Shown: one piece after another, positions 34,833-44,105 of the stretch
How the letters are laid out: every line of letters starts with the position of its first letter
How positions within the stretch are numbered: the stretch's first letter is position 1
Assembly: GCA_963770635.1 (NCBI GenBank)
Contig: CAVYQI010000003.1
Location: 434,001-498,000, forward strand
DNA: 64,000 bases
Reading direction: 5' to 3'
From: DASZIT01 sp963770635
GTDB lineage: Bacteria; Actinomycetota; Acidimicrobiia; Acidimicrobiales; RAAP-2
Position numbers and translations under genes: made by a program
The notes under the pieces: model-generated
What the model was told of the DNA's origin: nothing
What the model saw: only the letters and a program-made list of their open reading frames with translations
Databases searched by the model: none

Positions 34833-36155
34833 TCAATCTCTGGCAATAGGAGGAACCAGGTCAACGTGGGCGCGCCCGGTCACATGCTCGAGGTGCTCGG
34901 CCGCATCGATCAGGCGTCCCTCTTCGCCCCAGGGGGCGAGGAGTTGAAGCCCGACGGGCAAGCCGGAGGGGTGCAACCCGACGGGCAGCGAGATGCCGGG
35001 CAGGCCACACAAATTGGCCAGGGATGCCTGCCTCACGTTGGGCCCGTCGGCGGGTACCCGGCCAGAGGGCAGGGTCACCCAGGGATCGGCGAGGGGAGGC
35101 GCGGGTGCCGGCGAAGCCGGCCAGGCGAGGATGTCCACCGATGCGAAGGCGGCCGCCACCGATCGGCGGACGGCGGCCCGGACCCGGTCGGCCCGGGGTA
35201 CGAGCCGGGCGGGGACCAGCAATCCGGCGAGTAACACGGCCCGGGTCGGCGAGCTGAGTCCGGCCAGCACCGCGAGCGGGGGGATTCCCGCTTCGGCGAT
35301 CAACCGAACGAACGTCGCGGTGCCGGCGAGCTCCAGGTGTTCGACGACCATCTCGGTGACCGGCCAGCCGGCGGCGCGGAGGGCGGCGTCGCAGAGACCG
35401 GCGACATCCGGGTCCACGTCGTCCCAAAACGGATGGCTGACCACGCCGACCCGAAGCCGCGAACCGTCTCGTGGTGGCAATGTCCGGTCCAGGAGCGCCT
35501 CGGCAACCAGGCGGGCGTCAGCCCCGTCACGACTCACCACCCCGGGTGCACTGAAGGTGGTGCCGATCCCGAAGTAACCGTCATAGGGCAGGGAACGGTA
35601 GGTGAGTTTGAGGCCCACCACGCCGCAATAGGCCGCCGGCAACCGGGTTGACCCGCCGCTGTCGCTGCCCAGGCTGGCGGCCACCAAGCGGGCGGCGACG
35701 CCGGCCGCTGAGCCACCCGATGATCCGCCGGCACAGTGAGCGAGGTCCCAGGGGGTGGCCATGGGACCGTACGCGGAGGTCGTCCCGGTGGAGCCCATGC
35801 CGAGTTCGTGCTGGTTGGCCACTCCGACGACCACCGCGCCAGCGTCACGCAACCGGCGGAACGGGCCCGACGGCGCGGCCGGGAACAACTCGAACGGTGT
35901 CCCGTTGTAGGCGCCACGCCACGGGAGGGCGAACATGTCCTTGACGGTGACGGGAACTCCATGGAGTGGCCCTGGGGGGGCGTCAGCCAGCATGGCCTGG
36001 CTGGAGTCGGCAAAGGTGACCGGTGTCGAGTTCAACAGTTGGTCGCGCTCGCCGATGCGAGCGAGGGTGACGGCGAGCAGTTCGCTCGCATCGAGATCGC
36101 CGGACCGCACCGCCGCGGCCTGCTCTCGAAGGGTCAGATCCTGGGGATGGGTCAC
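34833..36155 (-). CDS. Amidase signature family hydrolase
   Basis: The protein has 440 residues and the Ser-Ser-Lys catalytic set: Lys in GVPVTVKDMFAL, the first Ser in CAGGSSGGSAAG, and the nucleophile in GSDSGGSTRLPAAYCG. The fold is that of GatA, AtzE and related amidases. The GTG start overlaps the stop of a 63-residue gene as GTGA. That small protein resembles GatC/AtzG, so the pair may work as an AtzE-AtzG-like complex rather than as a lone amidase. No gatB is near, so it is not the tRNA amidotransferase. The substrate is unknown. Confidence 0.85.
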   Translation of the reverse strand: MTHPQDLTLREQAAAVRSGDLDASELLAVTLARIGERDQLLNSTPVTFADSSQAMLADAPPGPLHGVPVTVKDMFALPWRGAYNGTPFELFPAAPSGPFRRLRDAGAVVVGVANQHELGMGSTGTTSAYGPMATPWDLAHCAGGSSGGSAAGVAARLVAASLGSDSGGSTRLPAAYCGVVGLKLTYRSLPYDGYFGIGTTFSAPGVVSRDGADARLVAEALLDRTLPPRDGSRLRVGVVSHPFWDDVDPDVAGLCDAALRAAGWPVTEMVVEHLELAGTATFVRLIAEAGIPPLAVLAGLSSPTRAVLLAGLLVPARLVPRADRVRAAVRRSVAAAFASVDILAWPASPAPAPPLADPWVTLPSGRVPADGPNVRQASLANLCGLPGISLPVGLHPSGLPVGLQLLAPWGEEGRLIDAAEHLEHVTGRAHVDLVPPIARD

Positions 36156-36343
36156 GGCACCCCAGGGGCCGAACGGGGGTCGATCGGCTCGGCCGGAAGC
36201 TGGGCGGGGTCGATGTGTTCGAGGACGTCGAGCTGTCCGAACGCCGCTTTGTACATCAGGCGAACCAACGCGAGGTCTTCGACGCCGATGTCGATCCCTA
36301 CCTGTCGGCACATGGCGGTGGCCATGACCTCGAATTCGTCCAT
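36152..36343 (-). CDS. Small GatC/AtzG-like partner of the amidase
   Basis: This 63-residue protein ends inside the amidase start (GTGA), so the two are translationally coupled. It is predicted helical (MDEFEVMATAMCRQVGIDIG, then LALVRLMYKAAFGQLDVLEHI). It ends in an extended Pro-rich tail (PAQLPAEPIDPRSAPG). Helices followed by a belt-like tail is the layout of GatC and of AtzG, the small subunit that stabilises the AtzE amidase. I see the architecture and position; the homology is inferred. A GTG three codons upstream (36352) is another possible start. Confidence 0.55.
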   Translation of the reverse strand: MDEFEVMATAMCRQVGIDIGVEDLALVRLMYKAAFGQLDVLEHIDPAQLPAEPIDPRSAPGVP

Positions 36344-36436
36344 CAGCACCACCCGCTTTCGTCGGGTTGACGGGTCTGTTCGGTTCGGAGGCTACCTCCG
36401 CGTCATGGTCGCCTGCCCACGATTACCCAGCCGGGT

Positions 36437-37423
36437 TCAACCGGCGGCATCGCCGGTCGGCTCGCGGGTGGACAGCCAACGATGGAGTCCGGCAGCATTC
36501 GAGTGCACCCCGTTCATGATGTCGAGTTTCTCCCGGTGCTCGTCGGGAACGCCCTCCAGGTCGCCCTCGAACTCGGTCGCCAACGCGGTGGCGATGTCGT
36601 CGCCCCGGCGATAGGCGGCCTCGGCCACCTCCGCCCACCGCCGCAGGGTCCCGTCCGCCTCCTCGAGGAGCTCTGCCGGATTGCCGAGCAACCCGTAGTG
36701 GGCCAGGGCGATGCCGGAGGGGCGGCGCTCGGCGAACCGCTGCAACGAGTGGAGCGCCTGGTCGAGGTCGAAATCCGGGGGAGGTGTCGACGGACGGAGC
36801 ACACCGGCATCGGGCAGCTTGACCCCGACCGCATCACCGGCGAACAACACCCCGCTCAACGAGTCGTGGAGGGCGACATGGTGTTTGGCGTGTCCCGGCG
36901 AGTCCACCGCGATCAGCGACCGGTTGGGTCCCACCCGGATGGCCTCCCCGTCCTCCAGCACGTGGAGCCGCTCCGGCGGGGTCGGATCGAGCCGTCCGTA
37001 CAGCGAGTCGAGCAGCGGACCGTAGACCCGGGCGGCGGAGTCGACCAACTTGGTGGGATCGGCCAGGTGTCTCGCACCTTTCGGGTGGACGTACACGGTG
37101 GCGTTGGGGAACGCCCGGGCCACGTCCCCGACCCCGCCGGCATGATCGAGGTGGATGTGGGTCACCACCACTCCGGCCAGATCCCCGGGGCCCAGCCCGA
37201 GCGCATCGAGCTCGGCCAGCAGTACCGGCACCGAGCTCTGGCTTCCGGTCTCGATCAGCACCGGCTCGGGTCCCTCGATCATGTAACCGGCCGTCACCCG
37301 TTGCCACCCGCCCAGCAGGGTGTCGAGCTCGATGACTCCGTCGGCAATGGTGCGTCCCGCCCCCGGAGCGCCGACCGCCTTGGCGTCGTAGGGATGGGCG
37401 TGGGCGTGGTGGTCGCCGGTCAC
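36437..37423 (-). CDS. MBL-fold metallo-hydrolase
   Basis: This 328-residue protein has the metallo-beta-lactamase motif THIHLDHAGG (His89, His91, Asp93, His94). Further metal ligands lie in SPGHAKHHVALHD and in a C-terminal histidine (ALAHYGLLG). The GTG start overlaps the stop of the glucose-dehydrogenase-like gene as GTGA. It is the third gene of a trehalase, sugar dehydrogenase and hydrolase unit. A lactonase that opens the aldonolactone made by the dehydrogenase would fit this place, but family members also include thioesterases and glyoxalases. Confidence 0.8.
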   Translation of the reverse strand: MTGDHHAHAHPYDAKAVGAPGAGRTIADGVIELDTLLGGWQRVTAGYMIEGPEPVLIETGSQSSVPVLLAELDALGLGPGDLAGVVVTHIHLDHAGGVGDVARAFPNATVYVHPKGARHLADPTKLVDSAARVYGPLLDSLYGRLDPTPPERLHVLEDGEAIRVGPNRSLIAVDSPGHAKHHVALHDSLSGVLFAGDAVGVKLPDAGVLRPSTPPPDFDLDQALHSLQRFAERRPSGIALAHYGLLGNPAELLEEADGTLRRWAEVAEAAYRRGDDIATALATEFEGDLEGVPDEHREKLDIMNGVHSNAAGLHRWLSTREPTGDAAG

Positions 37424-38469
37424 GACGGGGTGACCTCGATCACCACCTTCACATCGTCCGGCGTCCGGTTGAGTGCCTGCGCCCACGATTCGAGCGGCAC
37501 CCGCCGGGTGATGAGCTTTCCCAGCCAGGCGGGGTCGGCTGCGGCCAGCCCGTCGGCGGCCGCCTGGTAGTGGCGACGGTTGGCGTTGACCGAGCCGACC
37601 ACCGCTTCGTTCTGCAGGACCATCGACCGGTTCAACGCCCCTTCATCCACGGTGATGGTGTGTCCGCCCGACGACACCCCGGTGAGGCACACCACCCCGC
37701 CGGTCCCGATGTGCTCCATGGCGTCGAGGACCAGCGACGACACCCCGGTGCACTCGAGGATCACGTCGGGATCCTTGACCGAGTCCTCGACGGCTCCGGT
37801 GTGGTAGGTGGCACCCAGCTCGGCCACCAGCTGCGGCTTGAGTCCGGCGGTGACCTGGTCGAAGACGTGGACCTCGAGGCCACGCTGTGTCCCGAGCATG
37901 GCCGCCAACAGCCCGATCGGCCCCGCCCCGGTGACCACCACCGTCTTGGGATCCCAGTGGGCCCGGCCACCGATCCGGTCGACCTGTTCCCACGCCTTGG
38001 CCACCACGCTGGTCGGTTCGAGGAGCACGCCGAGCAACCCCAGCTTCGGGTCGATCTTGACCGTGAACTCCGGCGTGTTCCGGTACCGCTCGGACAGGTA
38101 GCCGTCGTGTTCTTTGATGCCCCGCTCGGTATACCGGCCGTTGCGACAGAAGTCCCACTCACCCACCGCGCAATTGGCACACGGCACCGGGTCGGGCCGA
38201 CGGACGATCCCCACCACATAGTCGCCCTTGACCAGGTCGCCTCCGGCCGGGGCTTCGAGCACCCGCCCGAGCGACTCGTGCCCGAGGACCAGCCGCTCGC
38301 GTCCGGGGGGAGGCCACCCGTAGGCCCCCGACAGGATCTCGGCATCGGTGCCGCAGATGCCGACGGCCAGGGTCTCAACCAGCACCGGGCCGTCGGATTC
38401 GGGTGGCTCGTCGACATCGTCGAGCCGGGCGGAGTTCTTGGTCAACGGAATAACGGTCAGCGCTTTCAT
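37420..38469 (-). CDS. Zinc-dependent glucose 1-dehydrogenase-like MDR enzyme
   Basis: This 349-residue medium-chain dehydrogenase has the catalytic zinc cysteine in VGICGTDAEI and the GHES histidine. A structural zinc cysteine set lies in CANCAVGEWDFCRNG, and the coenzyme motif is VTGAGPIGLLAAM. WDFCRNGRYTERGIKEHDG matches the glucose dehydrogenase (GDH) subgroup better than alcohol dehydrogenases. GDH makes gluconolactone from glucose with NAD(P). A GGAAGGGA ribosome site precedes the ATG. It lies 55 bases after the GH15 enzyme, whose product would be glucose. Confidence 0.82.
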   Translation of the reverse strand: MKALTVIPLTKNSARLDDVDEPPESDGPVLVETLAVGICGTDAEILSGAYGWPPPGRERLVLGHESLGRVLEAPAGGDLVKGDYVVGIVRRPDPVPCANCAVGEWDFCRNGRYTERGIKEHDGYLSERYRNTPEFTVKIDPKLGLLGVLLEPTSVVAKAWEQVDRIGGRAHWDPKTVVVTGAGPIGLLAAMLGTQRGLEVHVFDQVTAGLKPQLVAELGATYHTGAVEDSVKDPDVILECTGVSSLVLDAMEHIGTGGVVCLTGVSSGGHTITVDEGALNRSMVLQNEAVVGSVNANRRHYQAAADGLAAADPAWLGKLITRRVPLESWAQALNRTPDDVKVVIEVTPS

Positions 38470-38524
38470 GGATTTCCCTTCCGGAAGGTCGGACCTCGTG
38501 GTCAACGTGATGAAGATGGCAGGC

Positions 38525-40492
38525 CTAGTCGGATGCCGCCCCGGTGGCGTTGATCTCGGCTTCGGTGGCTCCTCCCCCGGGAGTCGGGGATCCGACCGGC
38601 CCCGGGCCGCTGCGGACCGGACGGCGGAGGGAGTGGCCACCGAGGTGCATCCGGCCGGTGCCCGTCTTCGAGCGGGTGGTGGCCCGCCGGACATGGCTGA
38701 GGGTGTGGGGGGTCACCACCGGCTTCTCGCGACCATTGAGCTTGGCCACCGAGTTCACCAGGGACACATGCGAGAAGGCCTGGGGAAAATTCCCGACCAG
38801 CCGGCCGGCGACCGGGTCGTACTCCTCCGAGAGCAATCCGAGATCGTTGCGGAGGGACAACAGCCGCTCGAGCATCTCCCGGGCATCGTCGGTGCGACCC
38901 AGCATGTTCAGGCAGTCGACCATCCAGAACGAGCAGGCCAGAAAGGCTCCTTCCCGTCCGGTCAACCCGTCGACGTCGCCGGTGTCGGCGGTCCGGTAGC
39001 GGAGCACGAAGCCGCCGTCCATCAATTCCCGTTCCACCGCTTCGATGGTTCCCTTGACCCGGGGGTCGGTGGCCGGCAGGAAGCCCACGATCGGAATCAT
39101 CAACAGGCTGGCGTCGAGCTGGTCGGACCCGTAGTACTGGGTGAACGACCCCTTGTCGGCGTTGAAGCCCTCGTCGGTCACCTGGTCATGGATCTCGGCC
39201 CGGATCTCCCGCCAGTGGTCGACGGGTCCTTCCATACCGCAGTTCTCCACCGTCTTGATGGCCCGGTCCATGGCCACCCAGGCCATCACCTTCGAGTGGG
39301 TGAAGTGGCGTCTCGGACCCCGGACCTCCCAGATGCCATCGTCGGGCTCGCGCCAACCGGCCTCCAGGAACTCCATCAGTTCGCGCTGCAACTCCCAGGC
39401 CGGCGTCTCGACGTTGTCACCCGACAGCGACGCCTCGTACAGCGCCGACATCACTTCCCCGTAGACATCCAGCTGGAACTGGCCGGCAGCGGCGTTGCCG
39501 ATCCTGACCGGCGAGGAGTCCTCGTAGCCGGGGAGCCAGGTGACCTCCCACTCGTCGAGGCGCCGCTCACCGGCCGGGCCGTACATGATCTGCATCTGCG
39601 ACGGGTCGCCGGCCACCGCCCGAAGGAGCCAGTCGCGCCAGGACATGGCCTCTTGGTAGAACCCGCCCTGCATCAGGGACTCGAGGGTGAGGGTGGCGTC
39701 GCGCAACCAGCAGAACCGGTAGTCCCAGTTCCGCGCCCCCCCCAGCGTCTCCGGGAGCGAGGTGGTGGCCGCCGCGACGATCCCGCCGGTGGGTTGGTAG
39801 GTCAGCGCCTTGAGGGTGATGAGGGAACGCGTCACCGCGTCGCGGTCGGGGCCGTCGTAGGTGCCCTGGGAGACCCAGTCCCGCCACCAGTTCTCGGTGT
39901 CATCGATGGCGTAGACCGCGTCCACCGGACGGGGCGGCTCCTCACAGGCGGCGAACCACGCCAACGAGAACGGGACCCGTTGTCCCTCCGACACGGTGAA
40001 CCTGGCCACCGTGGACATGTCCTTGCCCTCGGTGTGGATCGGGGTCCAGAGAGACAGCCCGTCGGGGCCGGCGATGGCCACCAGGGTGCCATCGAGCCGC
40101 CGCACCCAGGGGATGATCTGTCCATAGCCGAAGCGCATGGTGAGCACCATGTCCATGGTGACCGTGCCCCGTACCCCCTCCACCAGCCGCACCACTTCGG
40201 GGTGCTGCTGTCGGATCGGCATGCAGTCGATGACCCGGACGGTGCCTTCGTCGGTCACGAACTCCGACTCGAGCACCAGCGAATCGCCGCGGTACCGGCG
40301 GTGGGTTGCCCGGTGCGATCCGACCGGGGCCAACTTCCAGCACCCGTGTTCACCGGTGCCCAGGAGTTTCGAAAAACAGGCGGCCGAGTCGAAGCGAGGC
40401 AGGCAGAGCCAATCGATGGAGCCGTCGCGGCCGACCAACGCCGCGGTGTGGAGATCACCGATGATTCCGTAGTCCTCAATGGGCAGGCTCAT
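38525..40492 (-). CDS. Glycoside hydrolase family 15 (trehalase/glucoamylase type)
   Basis: This 655-residue cytoplasmic protein begins with the trehalase-like N-terminal beta domain (IEDYGIIGDLHTAALVGRDGSIDWLCLP). The (alpha/alpha)6 catalytic domain from about 220 follows (NWDYRFCWLRDATLTLESLMQGG, GNAAAGQFQLDVYGEVM). This layout is that of actinobacterial GH15 trehalases, and no signal peptide is present. It would split trehalose or short glucans to glucose, feeding the next gene. The C-terminal 60 residues are basic and disordered-looking. No clear ribosome site precedes the ATG. Confidence 0.88.
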   Translation of the reverse strand: MSLPIEDYGIIGDLHTAALVGRDGSIDWLCLPRFDSAACFSKLLGTGEHGCWKLAPVGSHRATHRRYRGDSLVLESEFVTDEGTVRVIDCMPIRQQHPEVVRLVEGVRGTVTMDMVLTMRFGYGQIIPWVRRLDGTLVAIAGPDGLSLWTPIHTEGKDMSTVARFTVSEGQRVPFSLAWFAACEEPPRPVDAVYAIDDTENWWRDWVSQGTYDGPDRDAVTRSLITLKALTYQPTGGIVAAATTSLPETLGGARNWDYRFCWLRDATLTLESLMQGGFYQEAMSWRDWLLRAVAGDPSQMQIMYGPAGERRLDEWEVTWLPGYEDSSPVRIGNAAAGQFQLDVYGEVMSALYEASLSGDNVETPAWELQRELMEFLEAGWREPDDGIWEVRGPRRHFTHSKVMAWVAMDRAIKTVENCGMEGPVDHWREIRAEIHDQVTDEGFNADKGSFTQYYGSDQLDASLLMIPIVGFLPATDPRVKGTIEAVERELMDGGFVLRYRTADTGDVDGLTGREGAFLACSFWMVDCLNMLGRTDDAREMLERLLSLRNDLGLLSEEYDPVAGRLVGNFPQAFSHVSLVNSVAKLNGREKPVVTPHTLSHVRRATTRSKTGTGRMHLGGHSLRRPVRSGPGPVGSPTPGGGATEAEINATGAASD

Positions 40493-40560
40493 GGTCTATG
40501 TCTAGTCGGGCGTCTCTGGTTCTGCGGCGGCGGAGGTCCGGGCGCGGCAGCTGGCAGCGA

Positions 40561-41733
40561 TCAGCTGTTGGTGCACGCCCCGGTACCCACCGAGCCGGAG
40601 ACGGTCTCGGCCTTTTGGACCCGGCTCAACACTCCGGGAGAGGTGAGCGCATAGCCGATGTTGCCGTTGGTGGTCGAACGGGAGAAGACCACGCCGATCA
40701 CCTGACCATCGGCCTGGACCAACGGGCCTCCGGAGTTCCCGGGGCGCACCACCGACTGGACTTCGTACACGTCCCGCAGGGTGAGCCCCTGGCCATAGAT
40801 GTCCCGGCCCTCGGCGGAGAAATTGGCCATGATGCCGGCCGGTTCGGCGGTGAAGGGGCCCCCGCCCGGATACCCCAGGACCAGGGCCTGGACCCCACGG
40901 GCGACATCGTTCGGGTCGAGGGTGAGCGGATGCTCGCGGAGTCCCGGGACCCGCATCACCGCCAGGTCGTAGGAGGGGTCGAAGAGGACAACGGTGGTGT
41001 CGTGGACTCCGGAGCTGTCCTGGACGGTGGGACGGGCGATCCCGGCTACCACATGGGCATTGGTCACCACCAGTCCGGGCGCGACCACGAAACCGGATCC
41101 CTCTTGGATGTCACCGCACCCCGACCCGACGATCTTGACGGTGGAAGGACCGGCAATGTTCAACGCTGTCTGCATCTGCGCGTCGCCGGGAAGCGTCACC
41201 GGGCCGGCTGACGCCGGAGCCAGTTGGGCGAACACCGGGGGGAAGCCCTCGGCGGAAAGGAACCCCTGCACCCGGGAGAACACCGACGGCGGTGCCGGGA
41301 GCACGTTGTCGAGAGAACGGATGATCTGCGAGCCGGAGATGGAGGCATTGATCGGGAGGTACGAGCTGTTGACCAGGGTGCTGGCCACCAGCCAGGTGGC
41401 CAGCAGCGAGGCGATGACCGCCACCACCACCCCGAGTCCCGAATCGACCGCCCCCAGCCGGCCCCGATGGACCCGCTTGAAGAGCTTGACCCCGACGGTG
41501 CGCCCGGCCACCCCGCAGAGGATGGCGACCCCCAACATGGTGATGAGGGCCACCGCGGCCCGGGTAGCGGAGGAGTGGACCCAGGTGGCGGTGACCGACG
41601 CCAGCAGCGCGCCGAAGTACAGACCGATCCAGAATCCGCCGAACGAGAGCACCTGCATCAACCCGCCGAGCCGCAGTCCCTGAATGGCGGCAATGGCCAC
41701 GACCACCAGGATCAGGATGTCGACCAAATTCAT
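40561..41733 (-). CDS. marP: MarP-like membrane serine protease
   Basis: MarP-type proteases protect against acid and oxidative stress in mycobacteria. This 390-residue protein has a CvpA-like N-terminus with about four membrane helices (1-120), then a chymotrypsin-fold protease facing outward. The triad is His227 (TNAHVV), Asp256 (SYDLAVM) and Ser334 (PGNSGGPL). Cys206 and Cys387 match the two cysteines that form the redox-sensitive disulfide in M. tuberculosis MarP. A GGGGGGAG ribosome site lies 8 bases before the ATG. Confidence 0.9.
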   Translation of the reverse strand: MNLVDILILVVVAIAAIQGLRLGGLMQVLSFGGFWIGLYFGALLASVTATWVHSSATRAAVALITMLGVAILCGVAGRTVGVKLFKRVHRGRLGAVDSGLGVVVAVIASLLATWLVASTLVNSSYLPINASISGSQIIRSLDNVLPAPPSVFSRVQGFLSAEGFPPVFAQLAPASAGPVTLPGDAQMQTALNIAGPSTVKIVGSGCGDIQEGSGFVVAPGLVVTNAHVVAGIARPTVQDSSGVHDTTVVLFDPSYDLAVMRVPGLREHPLTLDPNDVARGVQALVLGYPGGGPFTAEPAGIMANFSAEGRDIYGQGLTLRDVYEVQSVVRPGNSGGPLVQADGQVIGVVFSRSTTNGNIGYALTSPGVLSRVQKAETVSGSVGTGACTNS

Positions 41734-41954
41734 GCGGTCCACTCCCCCCCTGGTCCCGAAGCGCTAGCAGCGTGTAGACGGACTTCGATCACCGACGGTC
41801 AACGGTAGACGGCGAACCACCCGTGGGGAGTTCAATCCGGGAAGAAATCCTGCGTATGACCCTCCACGCGTGGCAAGATCGCGTCCGACCAGGCCAAGAG
41901 ACGGCTCATCGCTCGCTCCCCGGACCATTCCAACCCAAGAGATCGGATTTCCCG
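41734..41954. other. Divergent intergenic region between marP and the RDD gene
   Basis: These 221 bases separate two divergent genes. The marP ribosome site is at the left. I found no clear -10 box, palindrome or RNA; a promoter for the RDD gene must lie here, but I cannot place it. Confidence 0.5.
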
Positions 41955-42785
41955 ATGACCGACACCAGTCCTCCCCCGAGCGATCAGCCACCCGAAAAAC
42001 CGGAGACGTCGCCCCCGCCCCCGGCCGCGCCGCCGCCTCCCCCGCCGCCTCCGGCTGCGCCGCCACCCGCGCCCCCGACTGCGCCTCCCCCGACACCGGG
42101 GCCGCCCCCCGGGGCACCGGCCAGCACCTCGCCACCGCCAGTGGCGGCGCCGGTCTATGCACAACCTCCACCCGGGGCTTCCTACGGACCGCCGCCGGGC
42201 GGGGCCCCTCCGTATGGGCAATCACCGCCCGGGGCTCCCGGCTACGGCGCGCCTCCCTACGGCGCGCCTCCCTACGGGCAACCGCCGGCCGGGACCCCCT
42301 ACGGCTACGTCACCGGACCGGTCGACGGACTGGGCCGACCGCTGGCCGAATGGTGGCAACGGGCGGTGGCGATCATCATCGACAGCATCATGCTCGGCGT
42401 TGTCTTCGCCATTCTGCGTATCCCCTTCGGCGGCAGCAACACCATCGTGGTCAATTCGAACGGCACCACCACCGTGCACACCGGCCACCTGATCATCGCC
42501 GAGATCATCGAGATCGTGCTCACCCTCGTCTATTTCGGCATTTTCGACGGAAGCGAAAAAGGTCAAACACTCGGGAAGATGGCCCTGGGAATCGCCACCC
42601 GCGACATCAACACCGGTGGCCCCATCGGCCCCGGGCGCGCCGCGCTCCGTCGACTCATCTACACCATTCTGTTTGCCCTCTTGTTCATCCCGGGGCTGAT
42701 CAACGTGCTGTCTCCATTGTGGGACCAGCGGCGCCAGGCCTGGCACGACAAGGCCGTCTCTTCTGACGTCATCAAAGTCCGTTAG
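41955..42785 (+). CDS. RDD-family membrane protein with a Pro-rich N-terminus
   Basis: The first 115 residues of this 276-residue protein are Pro-rich and disordered, ending in repeats of APPYG. The RDD domain follows: WWQRAVAIIIDSIMLG starts the first helix with the Arg-Asp signature, and GSEKGQTLGKMALGIATRD precedes the last pair of helices. About four membrane segments are visible. RDD proteins are of mixed and mostly unknown function, some linked to ion exchange. A 15-base repeat in the DNA near 42244-42279 encodes the APPYG units. Confidence 0.82.
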   Translation: MTDTSPPPSDQPPEKPETSPPPPAAPPPPPPPPAAPPPAPPTAPPPTPGPPPGAPASTSPPPVAAPVYAQPPPGASYGPPPGGAPPYGQSPPGAPGYGAPPYGAPPYGQPPAGTPYGYVTGPVDGLGRPLAEWWQRAVAIIIDSIMLGVVFAILRIPFGGSNTIVVNSNGTTTVHTGHLIIAEIIEIVLTLVYFGIFDGSEKGQTLGKMALGIATRDINTGGPIGPGRAALRRLIYTILFALLFIPGLINVLSPLWDQRRQAWHDKAVSSDVIKVR

Positions 42786-42797
42786 CCGGCCCTCACC

Positions 42798-44066
42798 ATG
42801 AGGGGTGCATCCCGTCTCCGGAAACGGGAGGCCTTGGCCGGCCTCCTCATCGGGGCGGTTCTGGCCGGGTGCACCTCGGGTCCAGCCGCACTCTCACCAG
42901 GGAAAACGTCGGTCACCCTGGCCACCATCCCGTTCAAGCCCGGGTCGCCGTGGAGCGGTTCATTGGCTCCGGTGGTGCCGCCCACGCCGGTCAATTCCGT
43001 GAACGCGGTCACCTGCGCGACCGCGGTCAAATGCTGGGCGGTCGGCTCCACGGTCGGGAGCGGCGGCGCACCCAACGGGGCCGCGTTGATTGCCACCTCG
43101 AACGGGGGAACCCGCTGGATCGCCCAGCCCATCCCGCCGACCACCGGCTACCTCGCCGACATCGCCTGCAGCACCCCGTCTCTGTGCGTGGCCGTCGGCG
43201 AGGGCCAAGCCAACCAGGGCATCGCCATCACCACCGACAACGGGGGGACCAGCTGGGGCCCGGCGACCGTGCCCGCCGGGATCGGTGACGTGACCACCGT
43301 GACCTGCGGATCGGATCGACGGTGCATGGCCATCGGATCACTCTCCTCGGGTGACGTCGCCCTGGTGTCGACGTCGGCCGGCGCCACCTGGACCCAGGCG
43401 GGGACGTTGTCGGGAGGCACCAGCGAAGCCAGCGGCGTCTCGTGCATCGACGCCCAGCATTGCTGGGTGACCGGTCACGCCACGACCGGCTCGGTGGTGG
43501 CCACCTCGAACGGCGGCTCCTCGTGGACCACGCTGCCGATCCCGGCCGGTTCGGGCTTTCTGAATTCCGTCTCCTGCGTGCAGGGGCCGACCGACCAGGC
43601 CGGTGCGGTGCCGGGTTCGGCGCCCAGCGGCCAGATCACCGTTCCCACCGCACCGACGACCGCCGCCCCGTCGACCACATCGACACTCCCGGTCGGCGTC
43701 CCCGGGGTGCGATGCACCGTGGTCGGATCCACCGCCACCGACCAGAACCTGGCCCGCACCGGCCACGGGGTGGTCTTCACCACCTCCAACGGGGGCGCGA
43801 CCTGGACCAGCCAGCCGACGCCGGCCTCGCTCGCCGAGCTCTTCGGCGTTTCCTGTATCGCCGATGACACCTGTGTGGCGGTGGGAAACACCATCACCAG
43901 TTCCGCGGCTTCGGGGGTCCTGCTCTTCACCGGGCCGACGACCAAGCCCTGGAAGGGGGCCACCACCGTCACCTCGCCGGAACCCCTGTTGGGGGTGGCC
44001 TGCTCCTCCGCCTCGCAATGCCTGTCGGTGGGGGAATCGATCATTCAGCACCTGGTCGGTCCGTGA
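42798..44066 (+). CDS. Secreted lipoprotein with BNR/propeller-like repeats
   Basis: This 422-residue protein has a lipoprotein signal with lipobox VLAGC (Cys25). The body is built of repeats of about 45 residues. Each has a pattern like V-x-C-(8 residues)-C-x-x-VG and then TSNGGxxW, seen around residues 75, 120, 165, 210, 330 and 380. This is the BNR or photosystem-assembly-factor type beta-propeller, with paired cysteines per blade that probably form disulfides. A Thr/Pro-rich insertion lies near residues 280-300. Function unknown; extracellular binding is likely. Confidence 0.75.
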   Translation: MRGASRLRKREALAGLLIGAVLAGCTSGPAALSPGKTSVTLATIPFKPGSPWSGSLAPVVPPTPVNSVNAVTCATAVKCWAVGSTVGSGGAPNGAALIATSNGGTRWIAQPIPPTTGYLADIACSTPSLCVAVGEGQANQGIAITTDNGGTSWGPATVPAGIGDVTTVTCGSDRRCMAIGSLSSGDVALVSTSAGATWTQAGTLSGGTSEASGVSCIDAQHCWVTGHATTGSVVATSNGGSSWTTLPIPAGSGFLNSVSCVQGPTDQAGAVPGSAPSGQITVPTAPTTAAPSTTSTLPVGVPGVRCTVVGSTATDQNLARTGHGVVFTTSNGGATWTSQPTPASLAELFGVSCIADDTCVAVGNTITSSAASGVLLFTGPTTKPWKGATTVTSPEPLLGVACSSASQCLSVGESIIQHLVGP

Positions 44067-44105
44067 ACGGCCCGGGTCGGGTCCACGTCGCTCGGGGACT
44101 GGCCC

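Noticed and set aside
38348..40654. 768-codon open frame opposite the GH15 gene
   Set aside because: It is antisense to a clear GH15 enzyme, lacks recognisable domains and has the His/Gly/Arg-rich composition typical of antisense frames in high-GC DNA.
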